This document shows positions 11,945 to 23,500 of a stretch of 64,000 bases of DNA, one piece after another. Source of the stretch: Saccharina japonica (taxonomy: Eukaryota; Sar; Phaeophyceae; Laminariales; Laminariaceae); contig MEHQ01000699.1 in NCBI GenBank assembly GCA_008828725.1, forward strand, positions 331,895 through 395,894. Direction: 5' to 3'. A model generated the notes under the pieces. That model had not been told where the DNA came from, did no database searches, and was given only the letters and a program-made list of their open reading frames with translations. The number at the start of each line of letters is the position of its first letter. Within the stretch, counting starts at the first letter, position 1. A program made the position numbers and the translations under genes.

Positions 11945-12580
11945 CTAGTCCAAGCAGAGCAGACCAAGATGTACGAGTAGATGAAGATGGCTGTGAGATG
12001 ATGCTGATGATAGCGATGAAGAGCTGAAGAGATGGTGAAGACCTGTTCCCGTAGTCAGTCCGCAATATTGTGCTGGGCGCTGGGCCGTGTTGCTCGTGCC
12101 GGTTGATGTCGTTGTTGGGCTGCTTGTTGGCTTGTTGCGGTGCAATATCAAAAATCGCCAGAAATGCAACAAAACAATGTTGCAACTCCCTGGTTTGCGA
12201 AAGATCAGCAAACTCCCCCTAGAGTGAGAGTGGTGTTCACGTTTCGGCTTAGATGTCGCCGAATACGTAGCTGGTCCCCAATGCGCTGGAGATGGCGATA
12301 GCCAGCTGCTTGATGAACGCTGCGGTGGTGTTGCTGTGGAGCTGAACCCTGGTGAGATCGCAGGCTGCGACGATATCGTCTCCGATTTTTGAAGAAAGGC
12401 TTGAAAAGCAGAATTTGAATGAATTGCTGCAGAGGTAGACCATCGATGCTTCCAGAAGTTGAGGTAGTGATGTTGCAGTGTTGCTCGTACAGCAGTAGTC
12501 GAAGTAGACGTATAAGCTAATAGTAGCAGATAAACCGACAAGAGGTGCCTCTCCCGTGGCAGGCTGAATAGCCGAATCAT
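11945..12580 (-). CDS. Antisense ORF inside the LTR element
   Basis: A 211-codon frame opens with ATG at 12578-12580 (minus) and runs without interruption to 11945. A TATA-like box (TATATA, 12625-12630) lies about 45 nt upstream, much like the spacing at the NTR gene at 27855. The N-terminus (MIRLFSLPRERHLLSVYLLL, then AYTSTS) resembles a signal peptide. The remainder is Ser/Thr/His/Pro-rich with no known domain. An overlapping frame in another phase (12249-12443) looks more protein-like near its end, so a spliced product is possible. It could be captured cargo or chance. The orientation relative to the element is unknown. Confidence 0.3.
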   Translation of the reverse strand: MIRLFSLPRERHLLSVYLLLLAYTSTSTTAVRATLQHHYLNFWKHRWSTSAAIHSNSAFQAFLQKSETISSQPAISPGFSSTATPPQRSSSSWLSPSPAHWGPATYSATSKPKREHHSHSRGSLLIFRKPGSCNIVLLHFWRFLILHRNKPTSSPTTTSTGTSNTAQRPAQYCGLTTGTGLHHLFSSSSLSSASSHSHLHLLVHLGLLCLD

Positions 12581-13502
12581 CAACGGCCTGGCTGCGTGTT
12601 GCAACGCTTATTGGCCTTCTCCCCTATATAGGGCGAGGATGAGTTTTTTCCTTCCAAGTCTTAAGTCGTATTTCCGCGTGAAAGTGTGAAGTCGATGCTG
12701 GAAAAAAATAGGCCTCGATTCAGGCAGGAGGTTGTCACTCCGATGCTACGCTGGGTAGCAGATTCGTCAACGACCTATCTGTATGATTCAGCACGTGTAG
12801 ATCTACTCGCCGATACTTGCACGAGGACAAATCTATATGTACGTACTTCGTGCATACTAGCTTGAAGAAACGGTTTTGATAACGACCTCACACGTCGACT
12901 AGCGTGAAGCCGGCTCGAAACTAACTTTAGTGGTGATGGCGGAGAAACAGAGGTCTTGTAAGTTTTCTTCGTGCTTTACAGCGTGGAAGTAGTGCGGAAC
13001 TTTCTTCGCGTGTGATGAGCAGAAATAGTTTCGTGACTTGTTTCGCGCTTACAACTTCAAAGTATGATAGTATCGAAAACAAAGCTTTGCGTGTGATGTT
13101 ACAAAAATAGTCGGTGGCTTATTTCTGCAATTACAGCGTGAAAACGATGTTGAATGCACGAGTACGAGTTTCCCGCAAAAGAGCGTGAAAGCGGACTCAT
13201 TACTCGTACGTGCTACCCGCGTAAAAGCGTGACAGCAGTCTCCCTACCTGCCTCGCGCGTAGAAGCGTGAAGGCAGTACTCCTTGTAGTAACCCTGCCGA
13301 ACGAGCTTGATGAAAATCGATGATGAGAGTCTATGGCGATGCTGTCGGGTAGATGATGGTCTTCTGGGTTTTGGAGCAAAAACCGTATTCCTCCGCAATT
13401 GAAAACTTGAAATTTCTTCGAATGTAGAACGTGACGCGCTCGCCGGGAGACGTCGTTCCGTGGAGCCAGTCGGCGCGTAGACCAAAGTCGAGGCTCATAA
13501 CC

Positions 13503-14043
13503 TGAAAGAATGACGCGTGTGTCGAGGCCCTGTCTCTGTGGAGAGAGATGGCAGAGGTGGCACCGAAGTGTCTGTAAATATCACTTGTGAAGAAGAAGAA
13601 AAGTCATGCTTTGAAAGACGCTTACGTGGCCATACTGGAAAGAAGATTGACCTCAGGGAGATCAATGGAAAAGGAAGAAGAGAAGAGAAGAGTGGAAAAG
13701 GGAAGAGGAGTAGAGTGATCGAGGTGAGGGATGCCCGCACCTGATCATCTCGGTACAATGCCCATGCTACGGACAGTTACATTCTACCGTAGTCGGTACT
13801 GTTCCCTGCAATGTTCTCTACAGCGTTATAGTAACGTTCTGGCAACGTTCTCAGCATCGTTCCTGGTGAAGATGCTTTGGGCATACAATACAGCGTACTA
13901 CGAGTAAGACAAACTCGAAATATATCCGCATATTGCAATTACCCGAATATGTAGACTAAGATACTCAATTTCGTCGCGTCTCAGTGCGTAGTGACTGCAC
14001 ATCACAATAGATACGTATGGATCTCAACGTCCATATGCTAACA
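13503..14043. repeat. Right LTR
   Basis: 541 bp direct repeat of 9958-10514 with TG/CA ends, followed immediately by the TTGTG target duplication at 14044-14048. Confidence 0.85.
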
Positions 14044-14048
14044 TTGTG

Positions 14049-14724
14049 TTGTGCAGAGCAAGCAGCAAGGTTGGGGCCTATGGGAGACATCTTCCATAAT
14101 TTGGGGCGTTCTGCGTGGGTAGAATGCTCGGTGCGTGTAGGCCAATAAAACTGAGAAACAAAAGTTACCGTAACTTTTGATCAAAAACATACTTCTCTAA
14201 AGTACATTTTTGCCGTTTTTTCAAAACTTTACCTCAAATCCTCACTTCGGGAGAATATTTAGAGAAGTAAAAGAAAAAAAAACGCAAACACTCCAGTATG
14301 TAAAAAACTACTGTTTTGCAGGGTTGTTATTTGTATTTCACTGTACAACATCCTGCTAAGAACCGCTTGTGAGGCGGACTTGCACATCGACGACAGCCTC
14401 CAGCGAACTGGTTTGAGTTTTAGTGTGACAACTTCCAGAGAGAGCAATGGGTAATACTATGCATCTGCTTCGTGGATGCCTTACCATACACGCTCTATGT
14501 GATACGACCATCCCCCTTGTGCGAAGTCAAGGTTATCAACTCCGCACAAATGATCTAACAAGACCTCCAGTCTTGGTGCCCGCCGAAAAACAAACACAAA
14601 CAAACGGTACCCTGGTCGTCTACTGTAGCTCACGCAGTGAGAGGCGTGTTTTACAGCGTCGTCGGTCGTCGCCAACCGACGCCAACCCAACCGACATACA
14701 TATATATATAATATATGCATAGGG
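14049..14724. other. Unassigned spacer
   Basis: This is the original right flank of segment B, displaced by the LTR insertion. It contains a TE-like phrase (CTGGTTTGAGTTTTAGTGTG, near 14410) resembling parts of the A family. A 91-codon frame at 14447-14722 has no recognisable domain. I see no gene. Confidence 0.4.
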
Positions 14725-17570
14725 GGGGCGGGGGGGCTGGCAGGTGGGCATTGTGGGAGCCAGCAAACTAAAACAAGTACAATATTGGATCAATGTAATT
14801 GTTTAATATTATTGTTCCGTTTGCCATTTCCCATGTCATAACTTATTGTACCCTGGCAAGTGTAGCTGAAGCCATATATCATGTAACACCCATACCCAAC
14901 ATTCTGATCGTCCGATAAAAAATTGTGTATGTATAAGGCATCGTTGGAACCGGATGTGACTGGTGGTTTCGATTATCCTCATGCTTCTATCGGCATACGC
15001 TTTGTCGACCTCCGCCCGCCCCTATCCAAATAGCCTTGTACGATGACAAGCGACGCCTTGTTCTACTCTCGATCGAGCTCAGGCCATATAGTATGTATAA
15101 TGTCACTGCGCATTCGCTGAAATTTCCAATTATTTATTGCTTGTGCTACCTAACATGTGATGCAGCGTCGAAACAGAAGGTGGCTGTTGCCCTCTATGCT
15201 ACGTATGCATGCTTGTATACTGTGAAAAATATGCACGGTATGTCGACTCATCCCCAACAGTCGACTCCCCCCCAACAGCCTAACAACAATGGATCATGAC
15301 AGCTGACGCCTTTCCTACTCTTAATCGTCCTGGAGTCGTGTAACACTGAGTATTCGCTGGGCGTCCACATACAGTTTGCGCACTGGAACACATATTCGGG
15401 ACCGAAGGCAAAGTATATGGTTCCCTCGATGCCTCAGATGCTGTATACATGCATGCTGAGTCTACTCACCCACCAGCCAAACAGCAACATCAATCCCATA
15501 TTTCCTCGTCGTCTTGTTATGTTACCCCATTACAAATGCTAACGATCGCAGCAAGTTTCAAGTTATAGTATTCATAAGGATGCACGTTGCCGCCCAAGTA
15601 CGTGACAAGTCCAACCAAGTTTTCAACACTACAATAGGAGGAGCGTGCACCCCCGATACGTACATGCTCGCATTATTGGACATCCTCTTTAGCATATACC
15701 AGTATCAGGTACCAGGTACTCGGATTGTGTTGCTTGTTCTTACTAACGTACCAGGTGTGTCGTTGGTCGCATGGCATGAAACGAGCTTCCACTAACCCCA
15801 CCATCATATGTACGTTGTCGTCATCATTCCCCACACTCCGATACCAATTTCCCTTGTTTTCAACCTTGCGCTCCGTGTCAACATTTCCCGACCGGTTCGT
15901 GAGCTTATTATGCTGTAGAGCTAACTTACAACTACGGACTCTACGGCAGAGGTATATACAATATGTACGACTATCCCACTGCCAACCGCGGAGCCAATTG
16001 TGTTTGGCGGTCATGACTAGCGCAGTGAGTGACCGGTGCTTGTGGTGGTGCATGGATCAGCCCACCCATCCCCCGCATGTAGTTTTCTTCGAGGTGCTTG
16101 GGCCTCAGGATGTGTGTGGTACTGCAGCACCAAAGGTAGGCTAGCCGACACGATTTCTTAGAGGGCAGCCCGAACGGCTCGCAATGGCGGCGCGAACATT
16201 TCTTTTGAGTGACGTGTTTTGCTCGTATTCCACACAGAGGGCGCCGGTGCAGTCGTCCGTGCAGTACGTCCCACTCGTACTGGAGGCATTCCTGTGTGGG
16301 GGATAACGTGCATACCGGGCACAAACAAATTTGCCAAAAGTGATCGATCCGCCAACTGTAAATAAATGGCGATCCCTACGTACTGCTCACCTCCTCTCGC
16401 GCTCTAACGCAGCTGGTTCGCCGGATGGTCACGAGGCTCGGCTAATCGTCACGGCAGGTACTTCAGGTCAGACAGACTTGTCGGACGCTGGACGAAAACA
16501 CGTGCCAAAAACGTTCGACACGCCACCTTTGTATATCTATTACCCGCAAAGGTCTACTCCTCGCGCAGACTGATGTACTGTAGCTAGCTGTGCTTTGCTC
16601 GATGATCGCGAGGGCCGACTTATCGACACTATGGTTACTATCAGTAATAGCCAGACTGGCGCTGAACGAAAGCACATATAAAATCCGCACATTAATACAC
16701 GCGGCGTTGCGGGGGGTTCTACAAAAAAGAGGACATTTCGTCACACGCAACGGGCGGTTTCGTGAGAGTTGAAACTCGAAACGTGTCGTCACCGGAAATG
16801 TCTACTCGTAGCCTAGCTAGCGCAATCGATAGAGCTAAGTATGCTGTGCCCGATAAACATCTACTACAGTGGTTCGGAGTAATGCTACTGTAGGGAGAGC
16901 GCGCCTGTAGGGCCTACCATGTTACCAGGTACCGTTTTTCTCTGTTGGCGGCTCAGGGTCACTTGGCACGAGTGGCTACAGCAGTGTATCCAAACGCTTT
17001 GCAAGTTGCAAGCTCTTACGATTTGTATATTTCGCGATGTGATCGCCACGAACATGTTTTAGAGTCCGGTGTTGAGTGAGGCACACAGAGGGTCGCTTGC
17101 GCTAAAGTTTAGCAGCAGCAGCAGCAGCAGTGGCATAAAGTCGGTGGTGAACATTGGGGTACTCCACCTAACGTGCGTTTGGTTTTTGCAGGATTAATGC
17201 GAGCATCCATCCGCACACGGCAGTACTACTGTAGTTTGAGCCTTTTTACCGTAAACAGTGGTTTCACTTTTCAGCCCAAACTCAACCATTGCACTGCTTG
17301 AGCTCCGCTACCGTTGCCACTCTCATCCTGCCCAGTATTCCTGTACCCAATCACTGCCCAACAGTTTGTACCCGACCAATGCATATTTTCACGAGACACA
17401 CGTTAAACAGCCACCCCTTGGAATGGTGCACCAGGCTCAGCCAACAACAGCAACGTTGGTATGTATGGTATGGGGTATGACCTCCTCGAATGATAATCCT
17501 CAGCAAGTTTAGGTCATACCCCCTTCTACTGTCTGTACGCCTCTGCTCTCACCTGAGAGTCGTCGCAAGC

Positions 17571-20500
17571 TCAATTGCCGGAACAAGTACACGTAGAAAG
17601 GGGCGGGCAGGGGGCCCGAACGCAGTTCACATCCTCCAAGATACACATTTCTCCTTCGTCACATGGACTCGGGTCGCACACGTCGGCGCAGTAGTACTCC
17701 GCCGTGGAACTATCATAGAAGAACAGACACTCCTGCCACGACGTCACGGCAAACGGGTGCAAACCGAACCGAACAGTATCCTCAGCATTATGGCTGCGTG
17801 GATTCCAAGATACAGTAGCATTTGGCATTTATTTTCACCCCGTGTATTGTCTTCGCGCTTCCTCTGTCTCTCCGCCCTACATCCTTCTATTATAAATACT
17901 CGTAGCACCAACAACAGTTTTCTTGCTGGCCAAATGCGTACAGTACAGTAGAAACCTCCTCTACCGGCGGTTACTTTCACGCGGACGGCTTATTTTCTTG
18001 TGTATACCTTTCGTCAATAAATCCCCGGGAATAAACTCGGAAGATAAGCTACTGTGTACTGTAGATTCACGTACAGTACACACTGGAAAAGGTTCGCCCC
18101 CACGCGAATCTCCACGCCAACGAGCGCAAGCCTCCACTGCAGATAATATAATCTTGCCAGGCTTTGTTCACTACACGACTAAGGTACCTGGTACTTCAGA
18201 GGGGCAGATTAAAATATAAAAAGCACTGCGTGATTGGGGGATGGTATGATACAATGGTTGCAATGCAAGGAGTCGTAAGGGACGGGCGCAGCATGATACC
18301 GCATATCCGTACTGCTGCTGGGCGCTGACCCTACTTGTAGAGGGGTGATAACACCTACTATAACACTGTTTTAGTCGCTATCTCGGAGTCCCTAAAGAGG
18401 TCAAGCCATACTGGTATATACACATGGAAGTGTTTGCGTGACCACCTGGGATAGTTCCGATCTCGACCTGCTACAGACGCGCGCATACTGTGACACAACT
18501 GTTGAGAAAAACCACGGAAGGGGTGGTGCCTTGCAGGGGTGGTGCCTCATAGGGGTGGTGCCTTGTAGGGGTGGTGCCTTATAGGGGTGGTGCCTTATAG
18601 GGGTAGTGCCTTAAAGGGGTGGTGCCTTACAGGAGTGGTGCCTTGTACGGGTGGTGCCTTGTACGGGTGGTGCCTTATAGGGGTAGGGGTGGTATTGTGT
18701 AGGTGTGGTGCCTTATAGGAGTGGTGCCTTATGGGGGTGGTGCCTTAAAGGGGTGGCGCCTTCCTTTCTGAGCTCCTCACACGAGGAGGTCAACATCCAA
18801 TCCGAAACATGACTTGGAAAACGTTTGCTTCAAAAACTAGCCCATCGTTTTCTTTGTGCGTACGTAGCCCTAAATCGAATGGTGTACTACTGTAGTGAAC
18901 ATGTCATACTACAGTAACCGGTAGTTTCTCACTAGAGGAGCTCAACCAATCGTACCATATCGAGCCAAACATGGTGCCCCTACCGTGTGATTGGTCTTCT
19001 TGCTCACGTTCAAGTAGTTTCAACACGCGGCGAACGTTTGAGGAAGCGGCCGGGTGAGGCGCCCCCCCCCCGTTATTGAGAACAATGGAAGCTTCTATCG
19101 TAACATTATAGTATTTCTAGCATCATATTATACGAGCAGACCCCCCTTTGCTAGAAGCCCGCTATACGCGATATTTCTTGGAGAGGCAGCGTCTAGCGAT
19201 CTTAGCCCCAACATTGACCCTAACCTTAACTATAACCCTACCCGAAATCCTGGCCCTGACTCTGATCGCTAGCAATCATCAGGGCGCGTTTCTTTCTTCA
19301 CTTCACCGAATGAATACCTGAAACACGATTGCTCTAGAAACAATGTACACGCAAGTCGGCGGACCAGCCCCTACTAACTGTCGGTCCAGTCTACGGTATA
19401 CCACAAACAAGTCTCTAGATCACCACAAATAGGATTGCAACGACAAAATGAGTAGTACATTAGTTAGAAAATTCCTCAGCTGAAAACCTCCGTCACACAG
19501 AAAATTCCAGCCCTAAAAGGAAATTTCGTGGCTTGGAATTACGTCCTCTATCGTATTAGAGCATGCCCTAGAAAGTATGGGCCATGGCAGTGCACCATGG
19601 CAATGGTGGATATGCCAAGTGCTAGGGCGCGTGGCAAAGGCTACGGCGTTAGGGGGGGGGGCTGTTGACACCTCATATTCCAGCGGCTTATCATAGAGCC
19701 GCTGACGCGAGCGATTACCCTATTTCTATGTAGTCGTTATGAAGGTTTTATGCGGTTTAGCGATATGATATGCCCCCCGCCAGTAAGTAATTTCAAACGC
19801 TGCCCCACAACAGTTAGTTCAAACTCCGTTTTTGGGTGAGCTGCGGTAGGGTCTCTCGTTCGAGTGTCCTACCCTCAGTCTACTGTAGTGAAAACGGGGG
19901 CACCCTCCCTACCGATAGGGCTACAGTAGCCTTGGCAGTCAGTAGTGTGCTACGATAGCGGTTAGGAGCGAGTAGAGTCATTCATACGGAGGACAGCAAT
20001 ATTTCTATCATTTTGTCAAGTATTCAGGTCTGATCAATATAATCTCTTCCATGCTTATAATATTTGGATTGTATTGTAGTCGGTCGCCCCGATGGACGCA
20101 TGCCACGATAGAGGGCGCACAATGTTTTTGCCTTCGAAGGGTGGTTACTTGAAGAGCTCTACACCTCACCCCAAAGTGATCATTAAGGGAGGGAGGAAAG
20201 GAAAAGTGCTACATATGTATATATATATATATATGTCCGATGAACATTCCCACGGCCGAAGCATACTATTAATAGGAATAAGAGAGCAAAAACGAAATGA
20301 AAGTGTGCCGATTTTGGGTTAAGCAGCTCGATCATTCAGAAATAGGTTCAGTCAAAAAGTGCTATCTCTATCGTAGCACGCATCGATGGTCTAGTGGTAA
20401 CCTCGAACGCTTCTAAACGTTGATGTCTGGAGTTCGAATCTCACGTGGGTTGGACGTTTGAGTTTATTTGCAAAAATAAGTAAAAAACGGAATCAACTGC

Positions 20501-23500
20501 TGAGAGCGCCTGTTAATAGTAGCGTGGGTAGGCACAATTCGATGCGAGTCGACAAGGGAAGAAAAGGCTGAACGAAGCCTTCTCGCGACAAAAATGCAAG
20601 GCAAGAACCGTAGTGGGGGAGGAGGGAAAGGAGCCTACTTTGTGACCCCGGAGCTGAGTTACGATAGGGAGGAGAGAGAAAGGAAGGGCGAAGATAATAA
20701 ATGGGATGACAAAAAAAACAAAATGTAGATACCCTTTCATACTTCGAAGTATGTGGATGATGTGATTGGAACGAGGGCTGCATATTGTCAGATGGTCATT
20801 GGAATACTATTAATAGGGATAGTACGTTCTGGCCAACTTCGTTGTGAGCGATGGGGCTCCTGAAGAGAGAAGCTGCTACCCAATATTGTACGGCGTACTG
20901 TGCAAGCATATTGTGTGTGCTGTACAATGCAGTTCGTTGTGTGCCTACAGTAAGTAGGTCATGGGATCGATCGTCCATCGCGTGGTTGCATTTCCATTTT
21001 TTCTCTAAGTCAGCTTTTGGGGGAGGTACAGACACGAGTATATACCTGGTATACTGTACGTGTATATATTAACAAAAACTGTTCAAAACTCAGTAGCCCC
21101 GGAAAAATTAAGTAAACCCCTGCCGTAGTATATAGCATCAAACTGCCGCTTTCTTTTCACCATCTATCCTACTGTAGTACCTCATCAGTTGATTGTACCT
21201 GAAACTCGCTGCATCTTCCATCGCATGGGTCGTCGCCGCAGCCGGCTTCAAGAAGAGCCACCTCCTCATCGGTGACTGAGGACCAGACCCGCACCAGCCC
21301 GCAGAGGGTGGCCCTGAGTTGACCCTCCTGCTCGGGTTTGAAAACGCTGCCTCCACTCCGGTAAAGACCGATGAGGTACTCCTCGTGTAGCTTCAGCGAG
21401 ATCCCGCACAGTGCGCCGTTTGCCCAGGTAACGATGTCCAGCTTCTTCCCGTAAGCCACGTTGGGTTCTTCTTTGTAGAGGGTGTTTACTGCTACCGTAT
21501 ACGTCACATCGTCGTTGTTGGTGCCCACCAGCCCGTTTTCTCCCGTGTACGCGTCGTCGTCGCTCGTGTCCACCTGCTTGGACCTGCGGTGTGAGAGACA
21601 ATTGTACGTCCATGATTAGATATTCCCGATGTGAACTGTCTGTGCTACTGAAAAACGTGTGCGTGGGAGTTTAGCGCGAAAAGGAAATCGGCGCCAGGGA
21701 AACGATCCACGGGAAGCGCTCTGCACCGACCTCGTGTACAGTATATAACTTGGACGCTCTTGAGTAATCACACCAGTACGTAGCCTTTGCCAGTGCTCTT
21801 GACCCCCAAATCGTACAAGATAAAGTACCAAATATATCACGGTTTTGTGGTGGTCCGCACATTTTTGTTTAGATTGTCCAAAACGCGGGGCGAAGCCGCG
21901 CACGGGTCGAGCCGTAGCCCGGACTAGGGTGGGGTTGGGTCGACGGCTTCTGGTGATTTTATTAAAAAAAACACCCAAAAACACGTAAAACCAGAAATAA
22001 ATCATAATATATTTGGTACTTTATCTGGTACGATTTGTGGGATAAGAGCGGTAAAGGCGCCTCCACTACACCGCTGTACGTTATTGTACACGTTGCGCGT
22101 TTCGTTTATTGTCCCACCTATTTTTCGCAAATATGTAATTCCTTGAGTTAATAATGTGAAGTTGTTAGAGTTTATGACATTGCTTTTGGAGACGGTGCGC
22201 AGGATGGACTTCAAAGCCGATCATTATGATGATAACACTATGTGGCAAACGTCAACTGAGGCAATAAGAAAACCAATAGAAGCGGAAGCATTTTGAAAAC
22301 TTATACCAGGTATACAAGGGCGGGTGAAAAAAAGAACCCGAGACCCTCCCTGATTTCATTGTTTGTATGCTCAAACTAAACCTGACTAAACACCTACCAT
22401 GTATTTCTTAGCCTTTGGGCGTCAGTTTCTCAGCAAGACGTTGTCGAAACAATCCTACGTGTGTTGTTTGTGTGTTTCATGAATAACTTGGATGGTGAGT
22501 AGTGTTGAAAGTGGTGTTTGGTTTAATTTATCTGCAATAATAGTCGGAGGGAGGGCTAACAACCAAAGTGCTGAAAAGTCGGATGAGTTGGATGAGTCAA
22601 GATAGTGGAACACTATGTCCGTTGCAGCCCGCGAGGTGCATAACGAACTCGTCGCAAATTTGCGCGTGCCAACTTGAGCGAACTACTGTAGTTCCTTTCA
22701 AGGATCTCGCGTGCTTGACAAATAAACGACGCCACGTCACTTCTGATCCAACTGTTTGGAACCGTTCTCGGCCTTCCGGAATCCCACCGTCTACTACTGA
22801 AGTGAGAGCAGAACCCATAACAATGATTTCTACGCAGATCATCCGGCTACCCCCTCTCAACCACACTCGTGCGGCCGTTGCAGTGGTCGCTGCGGTCAGA
22901 GACGGAACATGGGTTTGTGGTTTGTGGCAACTGCCCCCCTCCCCCTCCCCCGCCTCGGCTTGCCCCAACTTAATTCGTTTCCTTCCACATCCGCTTCTTC
23001 GTCAGTGTCCGACCTCTGCTACTTTTAGGCATGAAGTTGTCAGACGAACTCCCGCCAGCCCCCCCTCCCTCCCCGCCCGCTTCTTCTTCCGTTTCTTCTT
23101 CTTCGTCGTCTTCTTCGACGGTTTCAATTAATTAAGTCTCGCCGCGTTTTCCGAGCTACTGGCAGCTCTGCTGGTGAGGGTACTGAGCTCTAGTCACCTG
23201 AATCACTTGGGCTCAGTTGCGTTGTCTACAGTCTGCTATTAGGTTTCATGGTCAGGTTGCACCAGGCAATGGATCAGGCGGTGGACCTTCGCCTACACAG
23301 CAGTGTACTGCAAGACTACTGCAACACCCAAGACTGCTGTTTTTTTCGCTGCTTCTGTGCTTGGCTGTGACTCTTCCAGTTCAACGCAGTGGCTGACAAG
23401 TGCCCATTCTAAAACCAAGTTACTTGTGGTTGAGTCAAGGGTTGAGTCATTGGTTATATAGGCTTTAGTATTGGAACTGGAAAAGTCATTGGTTATATAG

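Larger units (their letters stand above)
9958..14043. mobile_element. LTR retrotransposon fossil (non-autonomous)
   Basis: Two direct repeats of about 550 bp, each beginning TGAAAGAATGACG and ending ATGCTAACA (TG...CA ends), flank 2.99 kb of internal sequence. A 5-bp target duplication, TTGTG, lies at 9953-9957 and 14044-14048. The repeats are about 95% identical by eye apart from a variable GTAGA microsatellite, so the insertion is moderately old. The internal region shows no gag, protease, reverse transcriptase or integrase on either strand, and I cannot recognise a primer-binding site or polypurine tract. It is therefore a LARD-like derivative, superfamily unknown. A 32-bp unit is repeated about three times at 10904-10985. 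Confidence 0.85.

Noticed and set aside
18515-18770. CRISPR array
   Set aside because: Units are contiguous 16-mers with no unique spacers, in a eukaryotic intron.
20379-20452. A functional tRNA gene
   Set aside because: A- and B-box-like sequences are present but the acceptor, D and T stems do not pair, and the anticodon loop would have 8 bases.
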